Assembly: GCA_029777145.1 (NCBI GenBank)
Contig: JAKOSS010000324.1
Location: forward strand, 1-5,175
DNA length: 5,175 nucleotides
Source: Acidobacteriota bacterium
GTDB lineage: Bacteria > Acidobacteriota > Blastocatellia > Pyrinomonadales > Pyrinomonadaceae
Reading direction: 5' to 3'
Part shown: positions 1-4,586 of the stretch, one piece after another
Numbering within the stretch: the first letter of the stretch is position 1
Layout of the letters: the number at the start of each line of letters is the position of its first letter
Made by a program: the position numbers and the translations under genes
The notes under the pieces: generated by a model
The model's database searches: none
Told to the model about the DNA's origin: nothing
The model's input: the letters and a program-made list of their open reading frames with translations, nothing else

Positions 1-189
1 CGGCTCCTGCTCAACGTCCGCATCGCGGAAGCAAAACGTTTGCTCGCGACGCGGCGGTACAACGTCAAGGAAGTCGCCGCCCGGACGGGATTCGCGGACA
101 GTCACTATTTTTCACGAACATTCAAGAAGATGACCGGCGTCAACGCCACTGATTACGACTTCTCCGCCGACGAGGCAATCCTCTCGTGA
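1..189 (+). CDS. AraC-family transcriptional regulator, C-terminal fragment
   Basis: This reading frame is open from the first base of the window and stops at TGA 187-189, giving 62 residues of a protein whose N-terminus lies outside. The visible part is the last helix-turn-helix half of an AraC/XylS DNA-binding domain. It has the family pattern of a leucine-rich helix (RIAEAKRLL), then VKEVAARTGF, then D-SHYFSRTFKKMTG and a terminal Tyr. In this family that segment contacts the promoter; the sensory or receiver part that would identify the ligand or signal is missing here. The usual Pro and Arg of the 'G.SP..YR' ending are replaced (GVNATDYDF). It ends 40 bp before the epimerase gene on the same strand, so the two could be co-transcribed, but nothing shows that it regulates that gene. 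Confidence 0.88.
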   Translation, partial: RLLLNVRIAEAKRLLATRRYNVKEVAARTGFADSHYFSRTFKKMTGVNATDYDFSADEAILS

Positions 190-229
190 GGCGCACGGCG
201 CGGTTGAAAACCCGGAAAACAGGAGGCAT

Positions 230-1231
230 ATGAAAAAGAAAGCGATTCTCGTTACCGGCGGCGCCGGATTCATCGGCTCGCACTTCGTCGACCGGATGAT
301 GGCGACGACGGACCGGCCTGTGCTTGTCGTCGACAACCTGAACGACTCGTATTCGCCGATGGTGAAGCTCAGAAACGTGTCGGACCATTTATCGGATCCG
401 CGATTTCGGCTTTATCGCATCGATATCTGCGATAAAGCGATGCTGGAGAAGATCTTTGCCGGCTGCGAGATCGATACGATCGTTCATCTCGCCGCGCTGG
501 CGGGCGTCAGGCCGTCGATCGCCGCGCCGGAAAATTACGTCCGGACGAACGTTGCGGGGACACTCACGATTCTGGAACTTGCCAAGCGGTTCGGAATCGG
601 AAAGCTGATCTTCGGGTCTTCGTCGTCCGTTTACGGTGCGAACCCGAAGACGCCGTTTTCCGAAAACGATCCGGTCGCCTCCCCGATCTCGCCGTATGCA
701 GCCACCAAATCGGCCGGAGAACTGCTCTGCCACACGTACTCGCACCTGTCCGGAATCGATTGTGTATGTCTAAGATTCTTCACGGTTTACGGCCCGCGCC
801 AACGTCCTGACCTGGCGATCCACAGGTTTGTGCGGCGAATCGCGAACGGCAAGGCGATCCATTTGTTCGGCGACGGCAAATCATCGCGCGACTATACCTA
901 CATCGACGACATCATCAACGGTATCGAAGCGGCGCTCAAATTTCGCGGATCGGGGTTTGAAGTAATCAATCTCGGAGGTTCCGAACCGGTCGAGCTCAGT
1001 GACCTGGTGCGTGTCATCGGCCGCGCGATGAATGTCGAACCGAATATCGAGCGGTTGCCCGATCAGCCGGGCGATGTCCGCAAGACGTTCGCCGACATCA
1101 CCAAAGCCAAGAAACTTCTCGGATATCGTCCGGCGACTACGATCGAGCGCGGGATCGACGAATTCGTTCGGTGGTTCAGGCTGCACGCGCGTCCCGGCGT
1201 GGCCTCGGCCGCGCGGGTGCAGACGGCCTGA
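230..1231 (+). CDS. NAD-dependent sugar-nucleotide epimerase, probable UDP-glucuronate 4-epimerase
   Basis: This is a complete 333-residue member of the extended short-chain dehydrogenase family. The Rossmann nucleotide-binding motif TGGAGFIGSH is at residues 9-18. An acidic strand end (VVDNLN, 33-38) is expected to hold the NAD ribose. HLAALAGVRPS lies at 86-96, the catalytic Ser segment SSSSVYG at 130-136, and the Tyr/Lys pair at Y156 and K160 (YAATK). RFFTVYGPRQRPDLA (182-196), RDYTYIDDI (220-228) and QPGDV (279-283) are the pattern I associate with UDP-glucuronate 4-epimerases, which convert UDP-glucuronate to UDP-galacturonate for surface polysaccharides. UDP-glucose 4-epimerase or a dehydratase is less likely. 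The start is set by AGGAGG at 221-226, only 3 nt before the ATG. The last 13 or so residues (Ala/Arg-rich) exceed the usual family end. It converges on the minus-strand Y RNA array. Confidence 0.85.
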   Translation: MKKKAILVTGGAGFIGSHFVDRMMATTDRPVLVVDNLNDSYSPMVKLRNVSDHLSDPRFRLYRIDICDKAMLEKIFAGCEIDTIVHLAALAGVRPSIAAPENYVRTNVAGTLTILELAKRFGIGKLIFGSSSSVYGANPKTPFSENDPVASPISPYAATKSAGELLCHTYSHLSGIDCVCLRFFTVYGPRQRPDLAIHRFVRRIANGKAIHLFGDGKSSRDYTYIDDIINGIEAALKFRGSGFEVINLGGSEPVELSDLVRVIGRAMNVEPNIERLPDQPGDVRKTFADITKAKKLLGYRPATTIERGIDEFVRWFRLHARPGVASAARVQTA

Positions 1232-1241
1232 ATCGTTCTTC

Positions 1242-1268
1242 GGCGCGGGCCCGCGATCGACCCGCGCC
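1242..1268. other. GC-rich hairpin just after the epimerase stop
   Basis: GGCGCGGG (1242-1249) pairs perfectly with CCCGCGCC (1261-1268) around an 11-nt loop, 10 nt after the epimerase stop codon. No T-tract follows on either strand, so a classical intrinsic terminator is not supported. It may be a 3' stability element for the epimerase mRNA. Confidence 0.4.
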
Positions 1269-1300
1269 TGACGATCGCCGAAGACGTGCCGGCGTCATCG

Positions 1301-1328
1301 GCGTTCCGGCGCAAATTGGCCGGAATGC
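1301..1328. terminator. Hairpin between the convergent epimerase and Y RNA array
   Basis: GCGTTCCGGC (1301-1310) and GCCGGAATGC (1319-1328) form a 10-bp stem with one G-T pair and an 8-nt loop. It starts 7 nt past the 3' end of Y1 on the minus strand and about 70 bp past the epimerase stop on the plus strand, where a shared transcription end would be expected. Neither side has a U-tract, so rho-independent termination is not demonstrated. Confidence 0.35.
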
Positions 1329-1335
1329 GAGATGG

Positions 1336-1406
1336 TCGGGCAACAAGAGAGCGAAATGACGACGCGTTACGGGAAAGGTAATGTAGTCATCCCGGCATTT
1401 GCCCGA
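1336..1406 (-). ncRNA. Y RNA Y1 (short stem-loop form), last of the three-RNA array
   Basis: This predicted 71-nt Ro-binding Y RNA is not a protein gene. The 8-bp closing stem pairs 1336-1343 with 1399-1406 (UCGGGCAA with UUGCCCGA on the RNA). Just inside it is the Ro-site-like internal loop, AAUGC on the 5' strand facing CUCUUGU on the 3' strand. A second stem follows, CGGGAUGAC with GUCAUUUCG, 9 bp including two G-U pairs, then the conserved UACAU. The distal loop is small and can close as UUAC-CUUUCCC-GUAA, a 7-nt pyrimidine-rich loop. The closing pair U-A next to the loop replaces the C-G of Y4 and Y5 (GGGCAA/UUGCCC versus GGGCGA/UCGCCC), which is compensatory change. It lies 6 nt downstream of Y2 and so was probably cut from the same transcript. 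Ends are inferred from pairing and may be off by a few bases. Confidence 0.8.
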
Positions 1407-1412
1407 AAAACA

Positions 1413-1548
1413 ATTGCGGCAACAAGGTTTTTGCGAAACGTTTCCATGCTGCTCTATCCTGGCTGAGCTACGTCCCATGAAAGGGACGACGGGATTTGAA
1501 CCCGCGACCGGCACGTTACCATGTAGTTCCGCTTGCATTTGCCGCAAT
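1413..1548 (-). ncRNA. yrlA: Y RNA Y2, YrlA-type with complete permuted tRNA mimic
   Basis: This predicted 136-nt Y RNA is closed by a perfect 10-bp stem (1413-1422 with 1539-1548). The Ro-site loop is GGCAAAUGC facing CCUUGUUGCC, and the second stem is GCGGAAC with GUUUCGC. The distal part is a tRNA fold in circularly permuted order. On the RNA it runs: anticodon-stem 3' strand CGUGC, 5-nt variable loop CGGUC, T-arm GCGGG-UUCAAAU-CCCGU (1489-1505), then acceptor CGUCCC joined by a 6-nt cap (1477-1482) to acceptor GGGACG. After that come U8, the D-arm GCUC/GAGC with A14 and a GG for the T-loop (1451-1468), and GCAUG, which pairs with CGUGC. In the YrlA family such a module mimics tRNA and recruits tRNA-handling proteins. 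It cannot be a functional tRNA: there is no anticodon loop, no free 3' end and no CCA. Confidence 0.9.
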
Positions 1549-1552
1549 CTCC

Positions 1553-1672
1553 GATCATCCGGCGACGAGTTTGTTCCGAGAGCTTCCGGGCTTGCGCCCG
1601 GGGCGAGGTTCGAACTCGCCAACCTTTACAGGGTTTACCGATGTACTCCCGAAGGGCATTCGCCGGATGATC
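1553..1672 (-). ncRNA. Y RNA Y3, with T-arm and capped stem but no D-arm
   Basis: This predicted 120-nt Y RNA has a perfect 13-bp closing stem (1553-1565 with 1660-1672). The Ro-site loop is GGCGAAUGC facing ACUCGUCGCC, a CUCG variant of the CUUG seen in the others. The second stem is UUC-GGGAG with CUCUC-G-GAA, with one bulge, followed by UACAU. The distal part has three hairpins. The first is AACC/GGUU around CUGUAAA (1621-1635), which looks like a tRNA-Tyr anticodon loop. The second is a canonical T-arm, GCGAG-UUCGAAC-CUCGC (1603-1619). The third is a 6-bp stem capped by a GCAA tetraloop (1586-1601), where the acceptor stem sits in Y2. There is no D-arm. Its 5' base is the middle base of the kinase stop codon (1671-1673), and Y2 starts 4 nt after its 3' end, so processing from the kinase mRNA is likely. 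Confidence 0.85.
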
Positions 1673-2198
1673 AAAGCTTGTAATACTCAATTATCTCTGT
1701 CGCCGCCTCGACGGCATTTGTCCGCGTCGTGTCGATGACAAGCGACCTTCGATGCGGAACGGGCGTGAACAGCTCGTGTTTCGCGAGCAGTTCGGCAAGC
1801 GTCTCGACGCTCCGAACCTTGCCGAATCGCGCTCGTGATTCGCCGACGACCCGCCGGTCCAACTCTTCCCGCTCGCATTTCAACAACACGAAACAGATCT
1901 CGCCGCCGTTCGATTCGACGATCTCGATGAACTCGGCGACGTGTGCGTCATCCTCGTCCTTCGCGTAGCAGAAGGTGTAGATCAGATCGACGTTCCGACG
2001 TGCCGCCTCGGTGACCGTCTCGAATCTGAATCGCCTGACGAGTTTCCAGAACGGCTCCGTCCCGAATTCGAAGACCGGCGCGACGGCGTCGACGGTCAGG
2101 TGATTGTGAAAAAGCTTGTAGCCCGTGCGCCGCGCGATCTCGGTCGAAACCGTCAACTTTCCCGCCGCCGGCGGACCGTAAACAAAAACCAATTTCAT
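1671..2198 (-). CDS. Small P-loop kinase (AAA_33/shikimate-kinase-like), substrate unknown
   Basis: This 175-residue protein starts at the ATG at 2198, preceded by GGAGG (2208-2204) with a 5-nt spacer; an upstream extension of the frame runs back into rsr and lacks support. Residues 3-14 (LVFVYGPPAAGK) form a Walker A loop, G8-PPAA-G13-K14. Leu sits at the usual Ser/Thr position and Thr at 16, a 'GPPAAGKLT' variant I have seen in a family of uncharacterised nucleotide kinases. FHNHLT (30-35) is the conserved patch after the first helix and may bind substrate. DLIYTFC (71-77) is a core strand. An Arg-rich segment around 106-128 (CEREELDRRVVGESRARFGK) looks like the lid. The substrate cannot be read from sequence; nucleotide, sugar or RNA end are all open. 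It lies 62 nt downstream of rsr, and Y3 begins inside its stop codon, so it is embedded in the Ro transcription unit. Confidence 0.85.
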   Translation of the reverse strand: MKLVFVYGPPAAGKLTVSTEIARRTGYKLFHNHLTVDAVAPVFEFGTEPFWKLVRRFRFETVTEAARRNVDLIYTFCYAKDEDDAHVAEFIEIVESNGGEICFVLLKCEREELDRRVVGESRARFGKVRSVETLAELLAKHELFTPVPHRRSLVIDTTRTNAVEAATEIIEYYKL

Positions 2199-2228
2199 GA
2201 TTGCCTCCGCCCGCCGTGGCGGTGCCGT

Positions 2229-2258
2229 CTCCGGCGAACGGATTAACGTCCGCCGGAG
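2229..2258 (-). other. Intercistronic hairpin between rsr and the kinase gene
   Basis: CTCCGGCG (2229-2236) and CGCCGGAG (2251-2258) make a perfect 8-bp stem with a 14-nt loop that can extend by three inner pairs. It begins 2 nt after the rsr stop codon on the minus strand. There is no U-tract, so it more likely protects the rsr 3' end or tunes read-through into the kinase than terminates fully. Confidence 0.45.
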
Positions 2259-2260
2259 CC

Positions 2261-3826
2261 CTAAACCTCGATCTTCCGAACCTCGCCGACCCAGTGATCG
2301 GGCGAAAGTTCGCCGGTCGCGAACGATCGGATCACCTCGAACACCTGGTCGGAAAATCCGCCGATGTTGAGAATGTCGTCGCGTTCGGCCGCTTGCGTCG
2401 TGCCGTACGGCTGGATGTCGATGCAGACAAGTTTCGCCCGCGGATTCCGCGATTTGAACTCGTTCCACGCCTTCATCGTCGCCGTGCCGTCGTTCCAGCG
2501 CCGGTTCGAGTCGATCCACGACTCGTTATCCGAGACGTAGATCACAAGATCGCCGGTCGCCTTTTTCCGGTTCAGCATTTGCAGCGGAGCCGAGCAATTC
2601 GTTCCGCCGCCGCCGACCGACGCGAGTTTCGCCGCGTTCGTCATCACCGAATCACGCGGATTCAGTTTGACGTCGACGACCTCGCATTCGAACGGGACGA
2701 CCTCGGCCGTCGGATTCGAACGGAGGATCGCCGAAGCGGTCAGACCGGCGACGTCGATACAGCGCACGGCCGTCGTGGATCCCTTCCGATGACCCGTTGC
2801 CGGGCTCGACATCGAACCCGAGACGTCCGGAAGAACGAAGACCTTTCCGTCGATCACGGGAACGTTCGCGGTCGCGATCTCCATCGCGTCCTGGAGCGCT
2901 TCGGTGATCTCACGCGGAACCTCGCGGTTTGCCTCCGCCATCTTGAACGCCATCAGCAACTGGTACGGGAATACCCGCGCCCGCTTGATCGAGTTCGCGT
3001 CGCGGAGACGATCGGCGATCGTCGTCACCAACGCGGCATCAGAGAAAACTCCCTGGCGCTGAAACGTATTGATGTTCATGCGCGTCATCGTCCAACCCGC
3101 GTTGCGCGCGATCTCCTTCCAGTCGTTCGCCGACAGCGGCAGCGCCGTCAGCATCTGGAACGGAACATCTGGAACGCGGTCCGATTCACCGAGCTTGAAC
3201 AGTTCAAGCTCGCGGATCAGTTCGGGCAACTTTCCGAGTTCGACCTTTCGTCCGATCAAATAACCGAACAATGCTTCGAACTCCTCATCCGCCGGTTTCG
3301 GGTGGACCATTTTCAGGATGTCCCCGAACGACGGCGACTGCCCGACGGACTGCCGGAAGATCGACTCGGCCGAGCGCGATTCGAACCACTCACGAACGAG
3401 CCGTTTCGGCATCGTTCCGAGCGATTTTCGCCCGACCGCGCTCGATCGCATGATCTGCACGAAGTTGCGGAGCATCTTTCCGTTGTCGATGACGCGCGGG
3501 AAGACACGCGCGAACAGATCGCGGTCACGGACCGAAAGGACCGCGACGAGGAACGCCGGCATGTCTTTCATGTAGCCGCGTTCGCGGGCGAAGACCGCCA
3601 GCTTCGCGACGAAATCCGGCGCAACCTGCGCACTCAGTTCGAGCACCTTGTCGAACTGTTCCGCGGCGTCCGCGTAGAACGTCGAATTGAACGATCCGGT
3701 CACTGCGTACTGCGCGAGCGCGTGCTCGGGCGTGAATTCGTACGCGCGTCCGCCGGCTTCGTTGAACGTATCCGCCCGCGGCGTCAGCATGCCGACGAGC
3801 GTCTTGAAAATTGATTTGTTTGCCAT
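2261..3826 (-). CDS. rsr: Ro60/Rsr orthologue: TROVE domain plus vWA domain RNA-binding ring protein
   Basis: This 521-residue protein is close to the usual Ro60/Rsr length. The TROVE HEAT-repeat region covers roughly residues 20-320. It includes the signature AVTGSFNSTFYADAAEQ (41-57), RGYMKDMP (83-90) and the MVHPKP segment (173-178). In this family it forms a ring that takes single-stranded RNA ends in its hole and Y RNA on its outer face. Residues 325-521 are a vWA domain with an intact MIDAS metal site: D334-x-S336-x-S338 (DVSGSM), T409 in GGGGTN, and D433 in VSDNES. YGTTQAAERDDILNIGGFSDQVFEVI-type residues near 474-499 are typical of Rsr C-termini. The start is the ATG at 3826 with AAGGAGG (3838-3832) 5 nt upstream. 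The frame stays open to 4051, but that extension would run through Y4. Y RNAs flank it on both sides. Known bacterial Rsr proteins work in RNA quality control and decay with PNPase and in rRNA maturation. Confidence 0.96.
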   Translation of the reverse strand: MANKSIFKTLVGMLTPRADTFNEAGGRAYEFTPEHALAQYAVTGSFNSTFYADAAEQFDKVLELSAQVAPDFVAKLAVFARERGYMKDMPAFLVAVLSVRDRDLFARVFPRVIDNGKMLRNFVQIMRSSAVGRKSLGTMPKRLVREWFESRSAESIFRQSVGQSPSFGDILKMVHPKPADEEFEALFGYLIGRKVELGKLPELIRELELFKLGESDRVPDVPFQMLTALPLSANDWKEIARNAGWTMTRMNINTFQRQGVFSDAALVTTIADRLRDANSIKRARVFPYQLLMAFKMAEANREVPREITEALQDAMEIATANVPVIDGKVFVLPDVSGSMSSPATGHRKGSTTAVRCIDVAGLTASAILRSNPTAEVVPFECEVVDVKLNPRDSVMTNAAKLASVGGGGTNCSAPLQMLNRKKATGDLVIYVSDNESWIDSNRRWNDGTATMKAWNEFKSRNPRAKLVCIDIQPYGTTQAAERDDILNIGGFSDQVFEVIRSFATGELSPDHWVGEVRKIEV

Positions 3827-3962
3827 AGCTTCCTCCTTATTTGGGATTTCGGACATGGGATTGCGGATAGTCCGCGATCCCGATCGTTTTCCTGCCCGCC
3901 GGGTGCTCACCGTTGGGTTACCACTTCGCGACTTTTCGCGCGATCGGCGGGCGAATTTGAAA
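3827..3962 (-). promoter_or_regulatory. Structured rsr leader between Y4 and the start codon
   Basis: This 136-nt stretch separates the 3' end of Y4 from the rsr ATG. It holds the ribosome binding site (3832-3838). A strong hairpin spans 3857-3881: GGGAT/ATCCC, one mismatch, then GCGGA/TCCGC around a 3-nt loop. A longer-range 8-bp pairing joins 3894-3901 and 3945-3952 and encloses a smaller CGCG stem. The first hairpin is built from heptamer repeats (3843-3870). The leader could attenuate rsr or guide cleavage of Y4 from the rsr mRNA. I found no convincing -35/-10 pair in it. Confidence 0.45.
3843..3870 (+). repeat. Heptamer repeat tract, GGGATTT type, 4 units
   Basis: Four 7-nt units in a row: GGGATTT, CGGACAT, GGGATTG and CGGATAG. 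They belong to the same family as the tracts at 4327-4361 and 4516-4557. The tract lies only 5 nt upstream of the rsr ribosome binding site and forms one arm of the leader hairpin. Confidence 0.6.
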
Positions 3963-4066
3963 CGGGCGACAAGATGAAATGACCGCGCACGGCGTCCGCC
4001 GTCGGGGATTTCCGTTCCCCAGTTTTTGCGCCGGTTGGTGGATGTAGTCATTTTCGCATTCGCCCG
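3963..4066 (-). ncRNA. Y RNA Y4, branched distal module without T-loop
   Basis: This predicted 104-nt Y RNA lies just upstream of rsr. The closing stem is 7 bp (3963-3969 with 4060-4066, CGGGCGA with UCGCCCG). The Ro-site loop is GGCGAAUGC facing AUCUUGUCGCC, the best match in the window to the known Ro site. The second stem is GAAAAUGAC with GUCAUUUC, then UACAU. A GCGCA/UGCGC stem (3985-3989 with 4027-4031) opens into two adjacent hairpins. One is GGGGA-ACGGAAA-UCCCC (4004-4020), with T-arm geometry of 5 bp and a 7-nt loop but not the T-loop bases. The other is ACGGC-GGAC-GCCGU (3989-4002), in the place of the capped acceptor stem. The layout matches Y3, so it looks like a diverged tRNA mimic or a different partner-binding module. 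A3989 is offered to two stems, so the junction is approximate. Confidence 0.85.
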
Positions 4067-4077
4067 AATGCCTTTGA

Positions 4078-4204
4078 CCCGCGAATCTTCGCCAATGAAC
4101 GCGAATCAAGCACCGGACTGTGATCGCCCTGACCGTCATTTCGGAAAGGGCACGCGACCTGTTGCCGGTTCTGTGATTTGCGTTAGTCCGCGAATACTCG
4201 CGGG
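4078..4204. repeat. Palindromic interspersed repeat between Y4 and Y5
   Basis: Two 31-bp arms, 4078-4108 and 4174-4204, are inverted copies of each other with 24 of 31 positions matching by my count (CCCGCGAATCTTCGCC against the reverse of GGCGAAGATTCGCGGG-like sequence). The centre continues with ACCGG/CCGGT. The TTCGCG-rich units resemble dispersed repeats common in large-genome bacteria. It fills most of the 173-bp gap between Y4 and Y5. No Ro-site motif is present, so I do not call it a Y RNA. Confidence 0.55.
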
Positions 4205-4239
4205 CGATCGTCTACAACGCGTGATCGCGGTTTAAGTTG

Positions 4240-4310
4240 TTGGGCGACAATAAGATGATGACGCTTGGTCACGTTTTTAGCGGGATGTAATCATCATCGC
4301 ATTCGCCCGA
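4240..4310 (-). ncRNA. Y RNA Y5, short stem-loop form
   Basis: This predicted 71-nt Y RNA has a closing stem of GGGCGA (4242-4247) with UCGCCC (4303-4308), extendable by a G-U and an A-U pair. The Ro-site loop is GGCGAAUGC facing CUUAUUGUCGCC, a UAUUGU variant of CUUGU. The second stem is a perfect 8 bp (4254-4261 with 4291-4298), all different in sequence from Y4 apart from its outer part. Then come UUACAU and a small terminal stem CGCU/AGCG around a 13-nt A-rich loop (4266-4278). It has no tRNA-like module and closely parallels Y1 in size. It is the first Y RNA met by a transcript coming from the small protein gene upstream; whether it has its own promoter is not visible. Confidence 0.8.
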
Positions 4311-4326
4311 TTCTCTGCCTCAACAC

Positions 4327-4361
4327 CCATCCCAAATCCCGCATCCGACATCCCAATTCCG
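4327..4361 (-). repeat. Heptamer repeat tract, inverted orientation, 5 units
   Basis: Five 7-nt units read on the plus strand as CCATCCC, AAATCCC, GCATCCG, ACATCCC and AATTCCG, that is GGGAT-type heptamers on the minus strand. Together with the plus-oriented tract at 4516-4557 it forms the outer arms of a large inverted repeat around the 4377-4495 hairpin. Confidence 0.6.
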
Positions 4362-4376
4362 AAATGGGTTCGTGGG

Positions 4377-4495
4377 CAAACGCGAAGGATTCGCCGCATG
4401 AGGATCGTGAGACCGGAAAAGAAAAGTCTGTACTGAACAGATAGGCAGGATGTTGCTTACGATCCTTTTCCGCGCGGTCGACCCTTTCGCGTTTG
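4377..4495 (-). other. Long imperfect hairpin, candidate structured RNA or palindromic element
   Basis: CAAACGCGAAGG (4377-4388) pairs with CCTTTCGCGTTTG (4483-4495) with a single bulge. Inside, AGGATCGT (4401-4408) pairs with ACGATCCT (4459-4466), and the tip is TCTGT-ACTGA-ACAGA (4427-4441). The stem / internal loop / stem / small hairpin plan and the AACAUCC after the second stem recall the Y RNAs. The Ro-site CUUGU strand is absent and both strands of the outer stem are simply complementary. It may be a degenerate Y RNA, another RNA, or the core of a mobile palindrome flanked by heptamers. I cannot decide between these. Confidence 0.45.
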
Positions 4496-4515
4496 TGTGG
4501 CAAGACGAATCATTT

Positions 4516-4557
4516 GGGAATTCGGATCTGGGATTGCGGATTTGGGATTGCGGATTT
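4516..4557 (+). repeat. Heptamer repeat tract, 6 units with 14-bp period
   Basis: Six consecutive heptamers: GGGAATT, CGGATCT, GGGATTG, CGGATTT, GGGATTG and CGGATTT. The last four are two exact copies of a 14-mer. It is the right arm of the inverted repeat described for 4327-4557 and runs into the hairpin after the small protein gene. Confidence 0.75.
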
Positions 4558-4580
4558 CGTCGGATATCGGCGAAACCCGC
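4550..4580 (-). terminator. Hairpin downstream of the small protein gene
   Basis: GCGGATTTCG (4550-4559) pairs with CGAAACCCGC (4571-4580), 10 bp with one mismatch and an 11-nt loop, starting 6 nt after the stop codon of the minus-strand gene. No U-tract follows, so it may be a weak terminator or an mRNA end protector. If it does not terminate, Y5 and rsr could be on the same transcript. Confidence 0.35.
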
Positions 4581-4586
4581 TCACGC

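Noticed and set aside
1451..1505. One or two ordinary tRNA genes on the minus strand, suggested by clear T-arms and a D-arm.
   Set aside because: The T-arm and acceptor 3' strand come before the D-arm in transcript order, there is no anticodon loop or free 3' end, and the whole lies within a Y RNA closing stem. A tRNA scanner may still report fragments here.
1063..1622. Minus-strand frames over the epimerase end and the spacer.
   Set aside because: They lie antisense to the epimerase or run through structured RNA; their peptides (for example GSNPVVP) are translated tRNA-like sequence.
1336..1672. Integron attC array or MITE family, because of inverted ends with variable centres.
   Set aside because: The ends lack the attC RYYYAAC/GTTRRRY boxes, no integrase or cassette ORFs are present, stem sequences differ between copies while pairing is kept, and the internal loop matches a Ro site.
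2199..2519. Longer kinase start overlapping rsr.
   Set aside because: It would overlap rsr by about 260 bp. The P-loop strand begins directly after the ATG at 2198, which has its own GGAGG.
2201..3814. Long plus-strand open frame of 537 codons.
   Set aside because: It is antisense to rsr, extremely rich in Arg and Asp with no domain pattern, and lacks a convincing Shine-Dalgarno. It is a shadow of the G+C-rich codon usage of rsr.
3827..4051. Longer rsr start, 75 codons upstream of the chosen ATG.
   Set aside because: The extension is low-complexity basic sequence that runs through the Y4 RNA and the heptamer tract, whereas the ATG at 3826 has AAGGAGG at ideal spacing and matches the family N-terminus.
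4067..4130. Possible -35/-10 promoter for Y4 on the minus strand.
   Set aside because: Hexamer matches are weak and overlap the palindromic repeat arm, so I cannot separate them from chance.
1336..4310. CRISPR array, from the recurring ATGTAGTC...GCATTCGCCC segment.
   Set aside because: Copies are irregularly spaced over 3 kb, diverged, and each is half of a hairpin whose other half is also conserved. There is no spacer regularity and no cas gene.
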